Assembly: GCA_029817715.1 (NCBI GenBank)
Contig: JARUPY010000470.1
Span: 124,001-188,000 of the forward strand
Length of the DNA stretch: 64,000 bases
Source: Melastoma dodecandrum
Lineage: Eukaryota > Streptophyta > Magnoliopsida > Myrtales > Melastomataceae
Direction: 5' to 3'
The number at the start of each line of letters is the position of its first letter. The first letter of the stretch is position 1. Below the pieces are notes generated by a model. The model did no database searches. It was not told where the DNA came from and saw only the letters and a list, made by a program, of their open reading frames with translations. Below are positions 18,223 through 32,150 of this stretch, piece after piece. A program made the position numbers and the translations under genes.

Positions 18223-20862
18223 ATGGCTGAAAACTATAATGTGCCTAAACCACATGTTGGGAATCCTCCCATTTTCGATGGTAAGAATTTTGCCTATTGG
18301 AAAATTCGAATGAGCGCATTCGTTGATGCTATCGACGAAGACTTATGGTCTTATATAGAAGATGGTCCACCTTCTATACCTGAGAACCAACGATTTGATC
18401 GAGAAGGTCATCCTACAAGGGAATACCTTAAGATCAGACGACTCACTAAAACGGCAAAGTATTTGATGTTCAATGCTATGTCAGAAGGTGAATTCGTCAA
18501 AGTTTCAACTTGCACTTCGGGCAAGGAAATCTGGGACAAACTTGTCACCATGTATATTGGGACAGACCAGATAAGAGAAACTAAGGTGAATTTCTTAATT
18601 CACCAATATGAAAACTTTACTATGAAGGCTGATGAATCTGTAGAACAAATGTTCCAGAGACTCAACCTCCTAGTCGATGCCCTAACTCATTTGGGCAAAA
18701 ACTATCAAAATTCTGAACTAGTTCGAAAGGTTTTGCGTACTCTACCCAAATCATGGGAAGCCAAGAAAACGGCTATAGAGGAAGCTAAAGACCTCTCTAT
18801 TCTTCGACTAGATCAGTTGATGAGCTCCTTAATCTCGTATGAGATGGAAAGATCCTCTCAACCAGATATAAAGAGAGCACCTGTTGCTTTCAGAGCATCA
18901 GAAGAACCTACAGAAGGTTCGGATGATGAAGCAGAAGCTGATTCGGATGATGAACTCGCAATGATAGCTAAACGACTTTTGCGGTTCGCCTCCAAAAAGC
19001 ACTTCAATAAAAGAAGCCAAAAACACATGGATCCAAAGTTGGTCACATACTTTGAATGCAAAAAGAAAGGACACTACAAAACAGAATGTCCTTTACTTAA
19101 AGAAAAGGAGAAACCTTCTCCTAAATACAAGTTCAAGAAAGCAATAGCTTCTTGGGCAGAACTTGATGATTCTGATGATGAGGAAGCACAAGTGTGCCTC
19201 ACAACTCACACAGAAACTCAAAATGAACTTCATACCTGCTTTCAAACAGAAACTGTTGAAAGTGAATGGTATTTGGATAGTGGATGCTCCAGGCACATGA
19301 CCAGAGACCCATCCAAATTTTCCCAACTGACTCTACAATGTGGAGGGTCGGTTAAATTCGGTGACAATAGCAAAGGCTCTGTCATCGGCAAAGGTACCAT
19401 TGGAAGTTCTGACTCCATGGTCATCGATGAGGTTCTGTTGGTTACAGAACTCAAACATAATTTGCTGAGCATTAGCCAGCTTTGTGACAAAGGTTATAAA
19501 ATAACTTTTGATCAAGATAAGTGTTCCGGAGTCCTAAACAATGAAGTTCGCTTCATTGGGAACCGTAAAGGGAACATCTACACCTTGACTCAGAATAGCT
19601 TCTGTACTACAGAAAGTTGCCTTCTGACAGTCAAAGATGAAAGCCTACTATGGCATAGAAGGTTGGGACACTCCAACTTCAAATTGTTATCCAAGCTTGT
19701 GAAAAAGGATTTGGTTAAGGGATTACCCAATATCCGTTTTGAGCATGACAGCTTCTGTGAAGCATGTTCTCTTGGAAAACAAACTAAGTCTTCATTCAAA
19801 TCTAAGAATGAAGTCTCTACTTCTCAACCTCTTGAGCTTCTACATATGGATCTATTCGGACCTACTAGAGTTCAGAGTGTCGGCGGTAGAAGGTACTGTC
19901 TAGTTGTGGTCGATGACTACTCTAGATACACGTGGGTTAAATTTCTAACTCACAAAAGCGATGCTTTTGAAACTTTCATTAAGCTAGCTAAGAAATTACA
20001 GAATGAAACAGGATCTTCTGTAAAGGCTATAAGAACGGATCATGGCACTGAGTTTGAAAACCATGACTTCGCTACTTTCTGTGACGAACAAGGTATCGAT
20101 CACAATTTTTCTGCTCCTTATACTCCTCAACAGAATGGAGTAGCAGAACGGAAAAATAGAACTCTAATAGACATGGCTAGAACCATGATGTGTGAGAGCT
20201 CTGCTCCACAGAACCTATGGGCAGAAGCTGTTAATACAGCCTGCTACATATCAAACAGGGTTCTACTTAGACCCATACTTGAGAAAACTCCCTATCAACT
20301 ATATAGGGGGAGAAAACCGAACATCTCCTATTTCTACTCCTTTGGAAGTCCTTGTTTTATCTTGAGACCTTCTAAGGACAATTTAGGAAAGTTCGAAGCT
20401 AAGACAGATGAGGGCATCTTTCTCGGATACTCTTTGTCTAGCAAAGCTTATAGAGTTCTAAACAAAAGAACTTCTACTATAGAGGAGTCTATTAATGTAA
20501 AAATTAATGACCTTCCTACTATTATTGCAAGAGATGTTATATCTCAAGAACCTACAGAAGAAGCTGTAGAACCTCTACCCTCTATGAAAGAGGAAGGTGA
20601 ACCCTCTGTTCATGATTCTCAAAAAGATTCTGAACAAACAATTGATAATTCTGAAGAATCATCTCAGAATAATCAAAATGATTTTAGGGCACCTGCTCTA
20701 TATCAGAAACGACATCCTATTGATCAAGTCATTGGTGACATCAATAGTGGTGTACAAACAAGACGTTCGATTATTAATAGTGATGTACAGACAAGACATC
20801 CTATTAACCAAGTCATAGAAGACGTCAATAGATGTTTTCTTCAATACGGTTCTCCTGATTAG
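18223..20862 (+). CDS. Copia gag-protease-integrase polyprotein, RT-less
   Basis: 879 residues from the first ATG after the leader. Residues 1-260 are gag (UBN2-type, starting with a PIFDGKNFAYWKIRM segment). The zinc knuckle at 276-289 keeps C279, H284 and C289 but has Tyr at 276 where the first Cys of CX2CX4HX4C belongs. The protease shows DSG at 352-354. The integrase has H478, H483, C512 and C515 of the zinc-binding part and D543, D606 and E642 of the DD35E core, all present. After the GIFLGYS segment (731-737) comes an acidic linker with a small internal duplication (HPIDQVI and HPINQVI). It then stops where reverse transcriptase normally follows. So capsid, processing and integration functions may be encoded while RT and RNase H are absent. 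The knuckle change might weaken RNA packaging. Confidence 0.93.
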   Translation: MAENYNVPKPHVGNPPIFDGKNFAYWKIRMSAFVDAIDEDLWSYIEDGPPSIPENQRFDREGHPTREYLKIRRLTKTAKYLMFNAMSEGEFVKVSTCTSGKEIWDKLVTMYIGTDQIRETKVNFLIHQYENFTMKADESVEQMFQRLNLLVDALTHLGKNYQNSELVRKVLRTLPKSWEAKKTAIEEAKDLSILRLDQLMSSLISYEMERSSQPDIKRAPVAFRASEEPTEGSDDEAEADSDDELAMIAKRLLRFASKKHFNKRSQKHMDPKLVTYFECKKKGHYKTECPLLKEKEKPSPKYKFKKAIASWAELDDSDDEEAQVCLTTHTETQNELHTCFQTETVESEWYLDSGCSRHMTRDPSKFSQLTLQCGGSVKFGDNSKGSVIGKGTIGSSDSMVIDEVLLVTELKHNLLSISQLCDKGYKITFDQDKCSGVLNNEVRFIGNRKGNIYTLTQNSFCTTESCLLTVKDESLLWHRRLGHSNFKLLSKLVKKDLVKGLPNIRFEHDSFCEACSLGKQTKSSFKSKNEVSTSQPLELLHMDLFGPTRVQSVGGRRYCLVVVDDYSRYTWVKFLTHKSDAFETFIKLAKKLQNETGSSVKAIRTDHGTEFENHDFATFCDEQGIDHNFSAPYTPQQNGVAERKNRTLIDMARTMMCESSAPQNLWAEAVNTACYISNRVLLRPILEKTPYQLYRGRKPNISYFYSFGSPCFILRPSKDNLGKFEAKTDEGIFLGYSLSSKAYRVLNKRTSTIEESINVKINDLPTIIARDVISQEPTEEAVEPLPSMKEEGEPSVHDSQKDSEQTIDNSEESSQNNQNDFRAPALYQKRHPIDQVIGDINSGVQTRRSIINSDVQTRHPINQVIEDVNRCFLQYGSPD

Positions 20863-21785
20863 AATCCGTCAATATAGAAATTAACTACAGAGGGTACACA
20901 TTCGTACACCTCACTATAGAAGGAAGAATATTAAACTTTCTATATAATAGAAGGTTGAATTTCATCCTCTATCAAACAGAAGGTACATACTTGTACACTT
21001 CATACAGAAGGAATAATCCTCTGTTTCTATACTATAGAAGGTACAACGTCGTACACTTCACTATAGAAGGTCGTATATTTAGCTTTCTACACAATAGAAG
21101 GTTAAATTCCACCATCTATCATATAGAAGGTACACCTTTGTACACTTCAAACAACCGAAGGTATAATCCTTCGTTTCATCTTTATAGAAGGTAGAATTAT
21201 CCACCCTCTATTAAACAGAAGGTACAATTGTTTGTACACTTCATTACAGAGAGTTGATTAAACTTTCTACCTTATAGAAGGTCTTACGAAATGCTTACCT
21301 AAACTTTAATTTAGGTAACTTTCAAACTAAATCTGGAGATATAAATATATCATCCAATAAAAGAATTAGATATAATCAGAAGCAAATAAAACATTTGTTT
21401 TGATCTATATCGTCCCTATTAGGAAATTAAAAATCCTAATAATTTATATTTGGATACAACACTCCATTATATTTGGCTCTTCTATGATGAAGAAGCTTCA
21501 ACAGAAGGTGACAAAAGGATTTACTTGCCCTGAAAAGCAAACTGCCTCACTCGAATCAAATCAAGGAAATAAAATTTCCTTCCCTCTTGTCTCTGATGCA
21601 TGTCAGCTTGATATGACATCTCAAAGAGATCATTTAAGCGGGAAAATATTTTATTCCCATAAACCACCTTTGTGAGCCAACTTAAAAACCCAAAACCGTC
21701 ACCTCCTTCTTCTTCACCACCTTCAGATCATCGCATCCCCTTTCTTTTTGCCCTAAAACTCCCAGACCTTCGTTCTTAATCATCC
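20863..21785 (+). repeat. Spacer with AGAAGGT/GTACAC repeats
   Basis: 20880-21290 repeats short phrases such as ATAGAAGGT followed by ACAC...GTACACTTC about every 50-90 bases, again with palindromic GTGTAC/GTACAC pieces. 21290-21785 is non-repetitive leader for the second ORF. Reverse transcriptase motifs (YVDD, the WQMDVKTAFLNG-type block) were looked for here and not found. Confidence 0.7.
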
Positions 21786-23590
21786 ATGGCACCCAAGGCA
21801 AAATCCTTGAGGAAAAAGGCTAAGGCCGGAAGAAAGAAGCCTCTGGATCGGAGAAGCCTGCATCATCTGCGAGCAGGACTCCATCCCCTTCCTCGCCGGA
21901 GAAACCCATCTCTCCAGCGAAGGAACAGACCATTCCTGCTGTTGTCGAGACCCACGATGACATGCAACCACTCTCCAAGGACAAGGGACTTGAAAAAGCC
22001 CAAATCCAAGTGGAAGAGAAAGCACATGAGGGATCCCTGGTCGCTGCGACAAAGGAACTCCCTGACCCTGAACCCTCTGCCAAGGGTTCTACTGCGGCTG
22101 ATGACATTGATGCATCAAAGGTCGCCACTCCTGAGGAGAATGCTGAGTCTGATAAGGAGGTGGAAGTGCCCCTTGTCGATGACGCACCAGAGGAACCAGA
22201 TGAGGAAGCTCCTGCTCCTGTCATCTCTGTCTCCCCTGACCTCAAGCAGAAAGGCGTTGCCTCTGCTGCACAGAAGGCTACCCAGAAGCCTGCAGCACCC
22301 TCTGGAACAAAGCTTCTCCATGATGCCATCAAGTCAGGAGGTGTATCCTCACGGACTAGGCTGAAACGGAAAGAGCCCGAGACTGTCAGCACCTCTCTTG
22401 TCAAAGCGGCTGCAAAGAAAACCAAGTCCCCGGAGAAATCTGTGGACACCTTCACTGAGGGGCTGGATACCTTCATATTTCCGGTAAACCCTCTAGTCTC
22501 TAGAAAGGAGATAGAAACTGTGCTTGCCGATACCAAATTGCCCAAATGTGATGCTGCTGGTCGACAGTTCGCTGCCTTCAAGCGCATTGATTTTAATTGG
22601 TTTAAGGCAAATGATCTTGACATTGCTCCATTGCTTGAGAAAGTTGGTCTGAAAAACTTCTGTGAGACATATGCAGAGGTGGCCGTTTCTCGCCTGAGAG
22701 AGTTCTATGGTAACATTACGTTCCATGAACAAGGACCTCATGTCAAGTTCATCAAAATAGTGATTGAAGGGGTTCCGCTTGTCTTCTCTGCACATGATGT
22801 TAACCAATTGTTTGGCTGTGAGGAATATGACCCACTGTCAGATCTTGGAAAGGAGGAATCCTACAGCATCATCATGGGGGAAAGAGTCCAGTCGGACAAA
22901 TACCTGGAGTCCACAAAGCTGGAACTCAAGACTCGTGTATTGCATCGAGTTGTGCTATTCTGCCTCTTACCAAGGACCGGGAGCATCGACACCATCACCT
23001 CAATTGATGCGTCACTGATGGCTCACATCATGAAGGGAATCCCTTTCAACCTTGGCTTGCTGGTGTTCTCGCACATGAAACGTTGCTGCAATACAACAGG
23101 AAAGGCTCTGCCTTATGGCCAGGTAATTGCCGGCCTTCTTAAGCTTGCCCGTGTTTCTACTGATGCATCTACTTTCCAAGAGAAATGGAAGGTTGGTACC
23201 TTTGGGCACCAGATCATAGCTAGCATGCATTATGTAAGGAAGGGCTCCTCCTGGACTCTCAAATTGAAGTCACAGGACACCACTGAGGATGATGAGGATA
23301 AGCCCCTGTCTGCCAGAATGTCCAGAAAGGCTGCTACTGCACCTTCTGCTTCTGCCTCTGCAGCTAAGGCTCCTTCAGCACAGAGACAACCCAAGTCCTC
23401 TGCTGAGATGACCATCCTCCTGGAACAAACTGCTCTCCTCAAGGACCTCCAGCAGAAGGCTGTAGCCAATGAGGAAGATATGCGCGTCCTACGCGAAATG
23501 GTAGTGAACCTGACTCGTGAGGTGGAACGCCAGGCAAAGGTTATCCGTGATAATCTTGATGAAGTCCCTTCTGAGGAGGAAGAGGAATAA
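21786..23590 (+). CDS. Second retroelement ORF with plant transposon-associated domain (frameshifted near its start)
   Basis: The long open frame starts at an in-frame ATG at 21962 and runs 542 residues. Upstream, codons in the same frame continue back to about 21830 (SEKPASSASRTPSP and SSPEKPISPAKE), while an ATG at 21786 opens a basic MAPKAKSLRKKAKA start one frame off. This suggests a single-base frameshift near 21825-21835 in an ORF of about 600 residues. The N-terminal third is low-complexity and charged. A folded core (about residues 160-430 of the 542) has a RLREFYGNITFHEQ segment and a GMLP-free, Cys-containing helical part typical of the 'putative plant transposon protein' domain seen in many plant retroelements. 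The C-terminus is a predicted coiled coil ending in a run of Glu. The position between pol and the 3' LTR is that of the envelope-like ORF of Sireviruses; no clear membrane segment is seen. Its role is unknown. Confidence 0.8.
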
Positions 23591-24335
23591 TGAACTCTCT
23601 TGATGTTCTCTCTTTTCTGCATTTCTAGCTAGACCAAAAACTGATTTCTGTGGTCTTCTAGATTGTAATAAGTGCCACCTCGTGGACACATTTCCTTTGA
23701 GCAGTATGGTATTGAACTTTCTGTCACACCTTCTGCACCACATTCTGCATGATGGTTTTTGAACCCTCTGTTCTACCCTCTGCAAGAATTAAAACTATCC
23801 TCTGCACGATTGGTTATGATCACTATGTCATACCTTCTGCAAGAAATTTACTCTTCTTTATCAACCTACATTCATCTTCTTTTTGATGTGACAAAAAGGG
23901 GGAGATTTGTGTTGAGGGGGAGTACCTAGCTCTGTATTGGTTATAGAAAAATCCTTGATTTTCTATAACTCAATGGGTCGTAGAAGGCTATACCGTCTAC
24001 GGTGTAGAAGCCTATGAGACTGATACAGCTCATAATCGCAACCTTCTGCTCGGAATGCGATTCGTGATCTTTTTAAAGTCACTATTGCTGGGAGTGTAGA
24101 AATGAAATACCATCATTTTTGTCGGGCTATATACAGAAGCTCCACGCTCTGTATTAATCACAGAAGCCTTTGTGCTCTGTACAACCTTCTTCATAACAGA
24201 AGCTTCTATGCTCTGTTTCACAGAAACCTTATGGTTCTGTACAAACGCGAGACTCTTACTCTCATCTATTTAGGGGGAGTTAGGGGGAGTTCTTGCAAAC
24301 ATATTTCCCTCAACGATGAATGTTTTGTCATCATC
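23591..24335 (+). repeat. 3' untranslated part with palindromic motifs
   Basis: After the second ORF the motifs ACCTTCTGC, CAGAAGC...GCTCTGT and similar pieces recur (23725-23830, 24125-24245). Two purine-rich GGGGGAG segments lie at about 23893 and 24275-24290, in addition to the polypurine tract next to the LTR. Multiple PPT-like tracts upstream of the 3' LTR are a known Sirevirus trait. Confidence 0.65.
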
Positions 24336-24349
24336 AAAAAGGGGGAGAT
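24336..24349 (+). other. Polypurine tract
   Basis: AAAAAGGGGGAGAT directly precedes the 3' LTR start TGTTGG at 24350, the plus-strand primer position expected for Copia elements. Confidence 0.92.
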
Positions 24350-27145
<2,796 letters not shown>

Positions 27146-27769
27146 TGTATAGAAATAACCACGTGTCGTAGTCGCCGCGGTTGCTGGTAAAAAAACAAAA
27201 ACAACAAGAATCAACGTAGCTAAATTTATATAATTAAATGAAAGTAAAGGAAAGAATTTACCAGATTATTGAGTAACGCGATTTGCGGACGGAGTCGTCA
27301 AGCGTCTTGCATTCCGAGGAAAACGAGTTGGGAGCCGCATCGATAAACGAGGGGACGCTGGGCCGGCTGGGATAATCTGATGCAATCTCTACCGAGGAAA
27401 CATAGAAGAGAACACTACCTTTGACGACGAAGCCTATGAATTTTTGTCTCTTCTCTTAGTGCTTGTCTCTCTGAGTATTTGTATCCGAGTCTCTATCACC
27501 ATGTCCTGTATGTTTCCCGAGGTCGATCTATTTATAGTGAGCAGGTAGTGATTTATTATTATTATTTTATTAGATTGCCTTAAGATTTTGTTTGATTTTA
27601 TGTGATTTTATATGGAATTTATGGATTTTTTCAGATTTTTACTATTTTTTCTGATTTTCTGTGATTTTATTTGTTTCCAATGATTTTAGATGATTTTTAT
27701 TGTTTTTTGAAGATTTTCAATTTTTTTAGTCTTTTTGGTAATTTTTGTAGAAAAAATTTGGTTATAACA
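27146..27769 (-). mobile_element. LTR of a Tat/Ogre-like gypsy element
   Basis: On the minus strand the LTR would start TGTTATAACC at 27769, right after a purine tract (CAAAGAGGGACAAC, 27783-27770), and end CTATACA at 27146, giving 624 bases with TG...CA ends. A TATA sequence, CTATAAATAG, lies near 27528-27537 on the same strand, followed by an LTR-like transcript start region. The downstream boundary touches the kinase pseudogene. The 5-base TSD could not be verified because the other end of the element is lost. Confidence 0.65.
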
Positions 27770-27785
27770 GTTGTCCCTCTTTGTG
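27770..27785 (-). other. Polypurine tract of the Ogre-like element
   Basis: Minus strand CACAAAGAGGGACAAC immediately precedes TGTTATAACC. Its purine richness and position mark the 3' LTR start for a minus-strand element. Confidence 0.6.
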
Positions 27786-27864
27786 AGAATGTTTGGTAAA
27801 ATGTTTGAGCAAAGAATTATTAATAGCCCAATTTTTTTGGAAAGGAATGCTTAGGCATTGCGTT

Positions 27865-29615
27865 TGTTAATACACGCTTGACCAGAAATGGCGTCGCACT
27901 TGTTGCAAAACCAAAAGCTGGTGAAAAGAGGTGTAGCGTTTGTACGAACGCTTAACCAAAGTGAAGGTGGTGTCGCGTTTGTACGAACGCTTAACCGAAT
28001 TGAATGTGGTATCGCGTTTGTACGAACGCTTAACCAAAGTGAAGGTCGTGTCGCAATTGTACGAACGCTTAACCGAATTGAAGGCGGTGCCACGATTGTA
28101 CGAACGCTCAAGGTGGTGTCGCGTTTGTACGAAAGCTCAACCGAAAAGAATGTGGTGTAGCCTTTGTACGAACGCTCAACCAAGAATTGAAAGTGATCTC
28201 GCGTTTGCACGAACGCTCAACCGAAAAGAATGTGGTGTAGCGTTGGTACGAACGCTCAACCGAGAATTGAAAGGGGTCTCGCGTTTGTACGAACGCTCAA
28301 CCGAAAAGAATGTGGTGTAGCGTTGGTACGAACGCTCAACCGAAAAGAATGTGGTGTCGCGTTTGTACGAACGCTTAACCGAAATAAAGGTGACGTAGCG
28401 TTTGTTAGTAAATGCCTAGTCGAATGGCGTCGCGGTTGTTAGTAAATGCTTTGCCGAACTGGAAGTGGTATAACGTTTGTTAGTAAACGTTTAACCAACT
28501 GGAAGGTATCGCGCTTGTTAGTAAGCGCTTAAACGAAAAGAATGTGACGTAGCGTTTGTTTGTAAACGCTTAGTCGATTGGCGTAGCGTTTGTTAGTAAA
28601 CGCTTAGCCGACTGAAAGTGGTATAACGTTTATTAGTAAACGTTTAACCGACTGGAAGGTATCGCGCTTGTTAGTGAGCGCTTAACCGAAAAGAATGTGA
28701 CGTAGCGTTTGTCAGTAAACGCTTAGTCAAATGGCGTTGCATTTGTGAGTAAATGCTTAGCCGACTGGAAGTGGTATAACGTTTGTTAGTAAACGTTTAA
28801 CCGACTGGAAGGTATCGCACTTGTTAGCAAGCGCTTAACCGACTGGAACGTATCGCGCTTGTTAGTAAGCGCTTAACCAAAAAGAATGTGACGTCGCGTT
28901 TGTTAGTAAACGCTTAGCCAAATTGGAAGTAGTATAACATTTGTTAGTAAACGTTTTACCTGATGGAAAATGACAGCGCGATTGTTAGTAAACGCTCAGT
29001 CGAGTGGCATTGCGTTTGTTCGCGCTTAGCCGGATGGTATAGCGTTTGTTCGCGCTTTACCGAATTGAAAATGACATCGTGTTTGTTAGTAAACGCTCAT
29101 TCGACTGGCATAGCGTTTGTTTGCGCTTAGCCAGATGGTATGGCGTTTGTTCGTGCTTTACCGAATGGAAAATGACCTTGCGTTTGTAAATAAACGCTCA
29201 GTCGAGTGGCATAGCTTTTGTTCGCGCTTAGCCAGATGGTATAACGTTTGTTCACGCTTTACCGAATTGAAAATTGACATCGCGTTTGTAAATAAACGCT
29301 CAGTCGAGTGGCATTGCGTTTGTTCGCGCTTAGCCGGATGGTATAGCGTTTGTTCGCGCTTTACCGAATGAAAAATGACCTCGCGTTTGTAAATAAACGC
29401 TCAGTCGAGTGACATTGCGTTTGTTCGCGCTTAGCCGGATGGTATAGCGTTTGTTCGCGCTTTACCGAATGGAAAATGACCTCGCGTTTGTAAATAAACG
29501 CTCAGTCGAGTGGCATAGCGTTTGTTCGCGCTTAGTTAGATGGTATAGCGTTTGTTCGCGCTTTACCGAATGGAAAATGAACTCGCGTTTGTAAATAAAC
29601 GCTAAGTCGAGTAGA
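27865..29615. repeat. Hairpin-forming tandem repeat array
   Basis: About 1.7 kb of units of roughly 35-60 bases, each with a short inverted repeat. Three zones follow each other. In 27890-28380 the core is GCGTTTGTACGAACGC. In 28380-28990 stems flank GTTAGT: GCGTTT/AAACGC, AACGTTT/AAACGTT, GCGCTT/AAGCGC and GCATTT/AAATGC. In 28990-29615 units pair GCGTTT-GTAAAT-AAACGC with GTTCGCGCTT units. In the middle zone four unit types recur in order with a period of about 160 bases. The array sits between the pol end (31300+) and the LTR of the minus-strand gypsy element, where Tat/Ogre elements often carry tandem repeats. Apparent repetitive open frames here are by-products of the repeat period. Confidence 0.85.
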
Positions 29616-31290
29616 ATTGAGAAATTGATAACTTGACTTTGAAGTATTGTCACACCATAAAAGTGTTTAACAGTCGTGAAGAGAATCATACCTTGGCATA
29701 AAGGTCTGAGTCGTGAAATTTTGAAGTGTACTTGAGATTGTGGCGATCTCTCATGTGCACTTCTTGCTAAAATGTTGACTGCAGATGATATGAATGCTGG
29801 ATGCTCTATATGCATGCTCAAAAATTTTATTTTTTTCAAGAAAGAGAAACACTGGTGTGATAGAGAATGAAGAAAGGTCTTTCTTACATCTCTCAAGGCT
29901 CACTCAAAACATGTTTCTTTGCTATCAGAGTGGGAAGTTCGATTCCTTTGAAATGAATGCTTAAAAGCTAGTCGAAAGAGACTTTGATTTTGGTTGTAAT
30001 AAAGGCTTGGTGTAAGACCATGTTTATAGAAGGCTTAATCTTTTTGGAAAGAAAGCAAGTCAAAGAGTCTCATCGAAGAAGACTCGAGATGTGAGGGGGT
30101 CACCTTTGAGTGCAGTTTTCCCAATGTAGACTCGTTCATCGACACAATACTCGAGGATATTGGTAGTATGGCATATGAGAGTGAGTTTGTCGAGAAGTGT
30201 TGTAGAAAAATGATTTTCTTTATATTTTCCCATAGAGAATGAGGCTTTTGAATTTAAAGCGGTTTGACCAGAATGGGAAATCGGGATCAGGGTTTTAAAC
30301 TTTTGTCCCTTTTTCTTTACTTTGCTTTTGCGACCGTCTTTTGGCCCTTGTGTCTAAATTTGCTTTTTCTTTGGATGATATTGAAGGGCTTTTTCTTATT
30401 TATTTTTTTTGTTTGCCCTTGTCTCATTTTCATTTTCATTTTTTTTGAGATATTCAATGGACTCAATTTTCTAGAATTGTTCATAGATGTACTGGAATGG
30501 TTGGAAGATGCTAGAGTATTGTGTCGACTTGCGAGATCCATTAGGGATGTACTTCACAATCAAACTTGAGGAAGTGACGCATCTCCATCTAAGTCCTATT
30601 CGGAAATGTAGACTACAGAAACTCCTTTTACCTCGATGTGAGGCGATTCTTTGAATTGAAAGGGAATTGTGTTTCGAAAAATCTTTACTTTGGCTAGGAA
30701 TGGCTAGCAATGGTAATGTGTTTGAGGATAAGAAAGAATGCTCGAGGTCATTCTAGCTAGAGCATTTTCCGTCAAAGGAATTTTTTCCCCCTCTGATGCT
30801 ATCTTGTATGATTTCCTCACAAAGTGTTTGCACTCAACTCTCGAATAGGGTACGTGTTTGGGGATAGGTTTGCCTTTCTATCTCTAGAACACAAGTGTCC
30901 CGCTAGGGAATGTATTTCAAATTTTTGAATAAAATCGTTTAGTGACAATGCATGACAAAATAACACATGCTTTATGAATGATAATTTTACCTATGACGTT
31001 CGCCTCGACTTGATGCCCTGACGATGCGTACCCGTTGCCCCAGTAAAAGCCTATGCAAAAGAAATAAAGCATTAATTAATTTTTTATATTTGTGATATCT
31101 GAGCTGGAACGATACTTCCTTTACCGGTTACCCGAAGCGATTGATCGTTGCCCTAGTTAAGGTATCTGCGAAGAAAGATAACAATGAGTAGTTTCTAATT
31201 TAATGTGATTTAAATTCGAACGATACTTGCTTTCACCGTTTATTCGACATGGCTTGCGAGCCCCATAGGTTGAGTCTTTTGGGTTGATTT
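29616..31290 (-). other. Untranslated part of the Ogre-like element, no gene seen
   Basis: No conserved domain is found on either strand. Phrases such as GTTGCCCCAG and GTTGCCCTAG recur (31034, 31153, 31570), which are familiar from Tat/Ogre elements. I treat the stretch as the region between pol and the repeat array. Confidence 0.4.
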
Positions 31291-31299
31291 TTCCTAGTT

Positions 31300-32150
31300 C
31301 ATTGATCCTGAAACAAATCGACCGACTGGGATGGAACAACTCCGTCCATCTTTATTAAGATGAGAGCGCTGTTGTGCATATTTGCTTGACAACATATGGG
31401 TTGTCGTAGTTGTGGATGGACTTTCTTCGAGGATCCTTGTCTTTTGAAAGAATGCTCTTTAAAATCATGTCACGGGTTTGTAGGTCACTGGCTTGACTTG
31501 TTGTTGGAAGCTTAAGACGTACGTTCTTGATAATCTCTGTTGGTATGGCTACAATCCAGTTCAAAAGAAGTTGCCCCAGTTGAAATGCATGTTGTCATTC
31601 GATAAATGAGAGCTTTTCGTGGTTGGCTTGACATAGATGTGTGCCGTAGACTAGTAAATCGATGAGCTTGAACTTTTAGTAATTCCGAAGCTTGATGATG
31701 CGCTTGTTCTGATTTAGGGATTCGGAGATTCTGCAAAGTAATATTAAAGAATAGTATTAATGTTTGACAATGAGGTTATTGGAAAGAAAGTTGGAATGAC
31801 ACTCCCTAGTGATGACTTCGTCATAGTCTGAGCTCCCAATCAATATTAGTAGTGAAATTGGACCTGTTAAAAAAAATTAAAATGTGCATTATTCTTTGAT
31901 TTTAAAGTGATTCAAAAGAGAATTGAAAGAGAAATCCTTGTAAGCACGGTTGCAAGTTTGAGTAACGGTGGTCCATTGGCGAATTGTCGTTGAATTGCCC
32001 CAATTCTAATACTTTCAACTTGCACTCTTGAAGGGATGTCAGTTCGTATGGGATGAAGCTTGCCCCAGTTTGGATTGATGGGGTCATGCTCTCCTTTTCT
32101 GAGTTTGATGATTGGGAGAATATGATTTGTATTTCTTTGACATTGATGTC
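31300..32150 (-). pseudogene. End of gypsy integrase/pol (Tat/Ogre-like), decayed
   Basis: Minus-strand frames around 31560-31290 give a DMILKSILSKDKDPRRK segment, NYDNPYVVKQI and then an IKMDG phrase. This is the C-terminal end of Ty3/gypsy integrase in Tat-type elements, where a DLVLKK...GPYVVKK pattern and MDG are usual. Weaker matches lie at 31740-31570. Stops and frame changes are frequent. The strand agrees with the LTR at 27146-27769. Confidence 0.6.

Noticed and set aside
20863..21785. Hidden reverse transcriptase between integrase and the second ORF
   Set aside because: No YVDD, no AFLNG-type block and no RNase H motif in any frame; the stretch is short repeats and leader.
21786..23590. 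Calling the second ORF a true envelope glycoprotein
   Set aside because: No signal peptide or membrane helix is visible; it is charged with a C-terminal coiled coil, so only the position resembles the Sirevirus envelope-like ORF.
27888..28442. Long repetitive frames such as those translating to repeated YERLTE or VRTLNR units
   Set aside because: They arise from a tandem repeat of DNA whose period permits open reading in several frames and on both strands; there is no start context or domain.
27865..29615. CRISPR-like array
   Set aside because: Repeat units abut with related spacers of the same family and sit inside a plant retroelement; there are no unique spacers and no cas genes.
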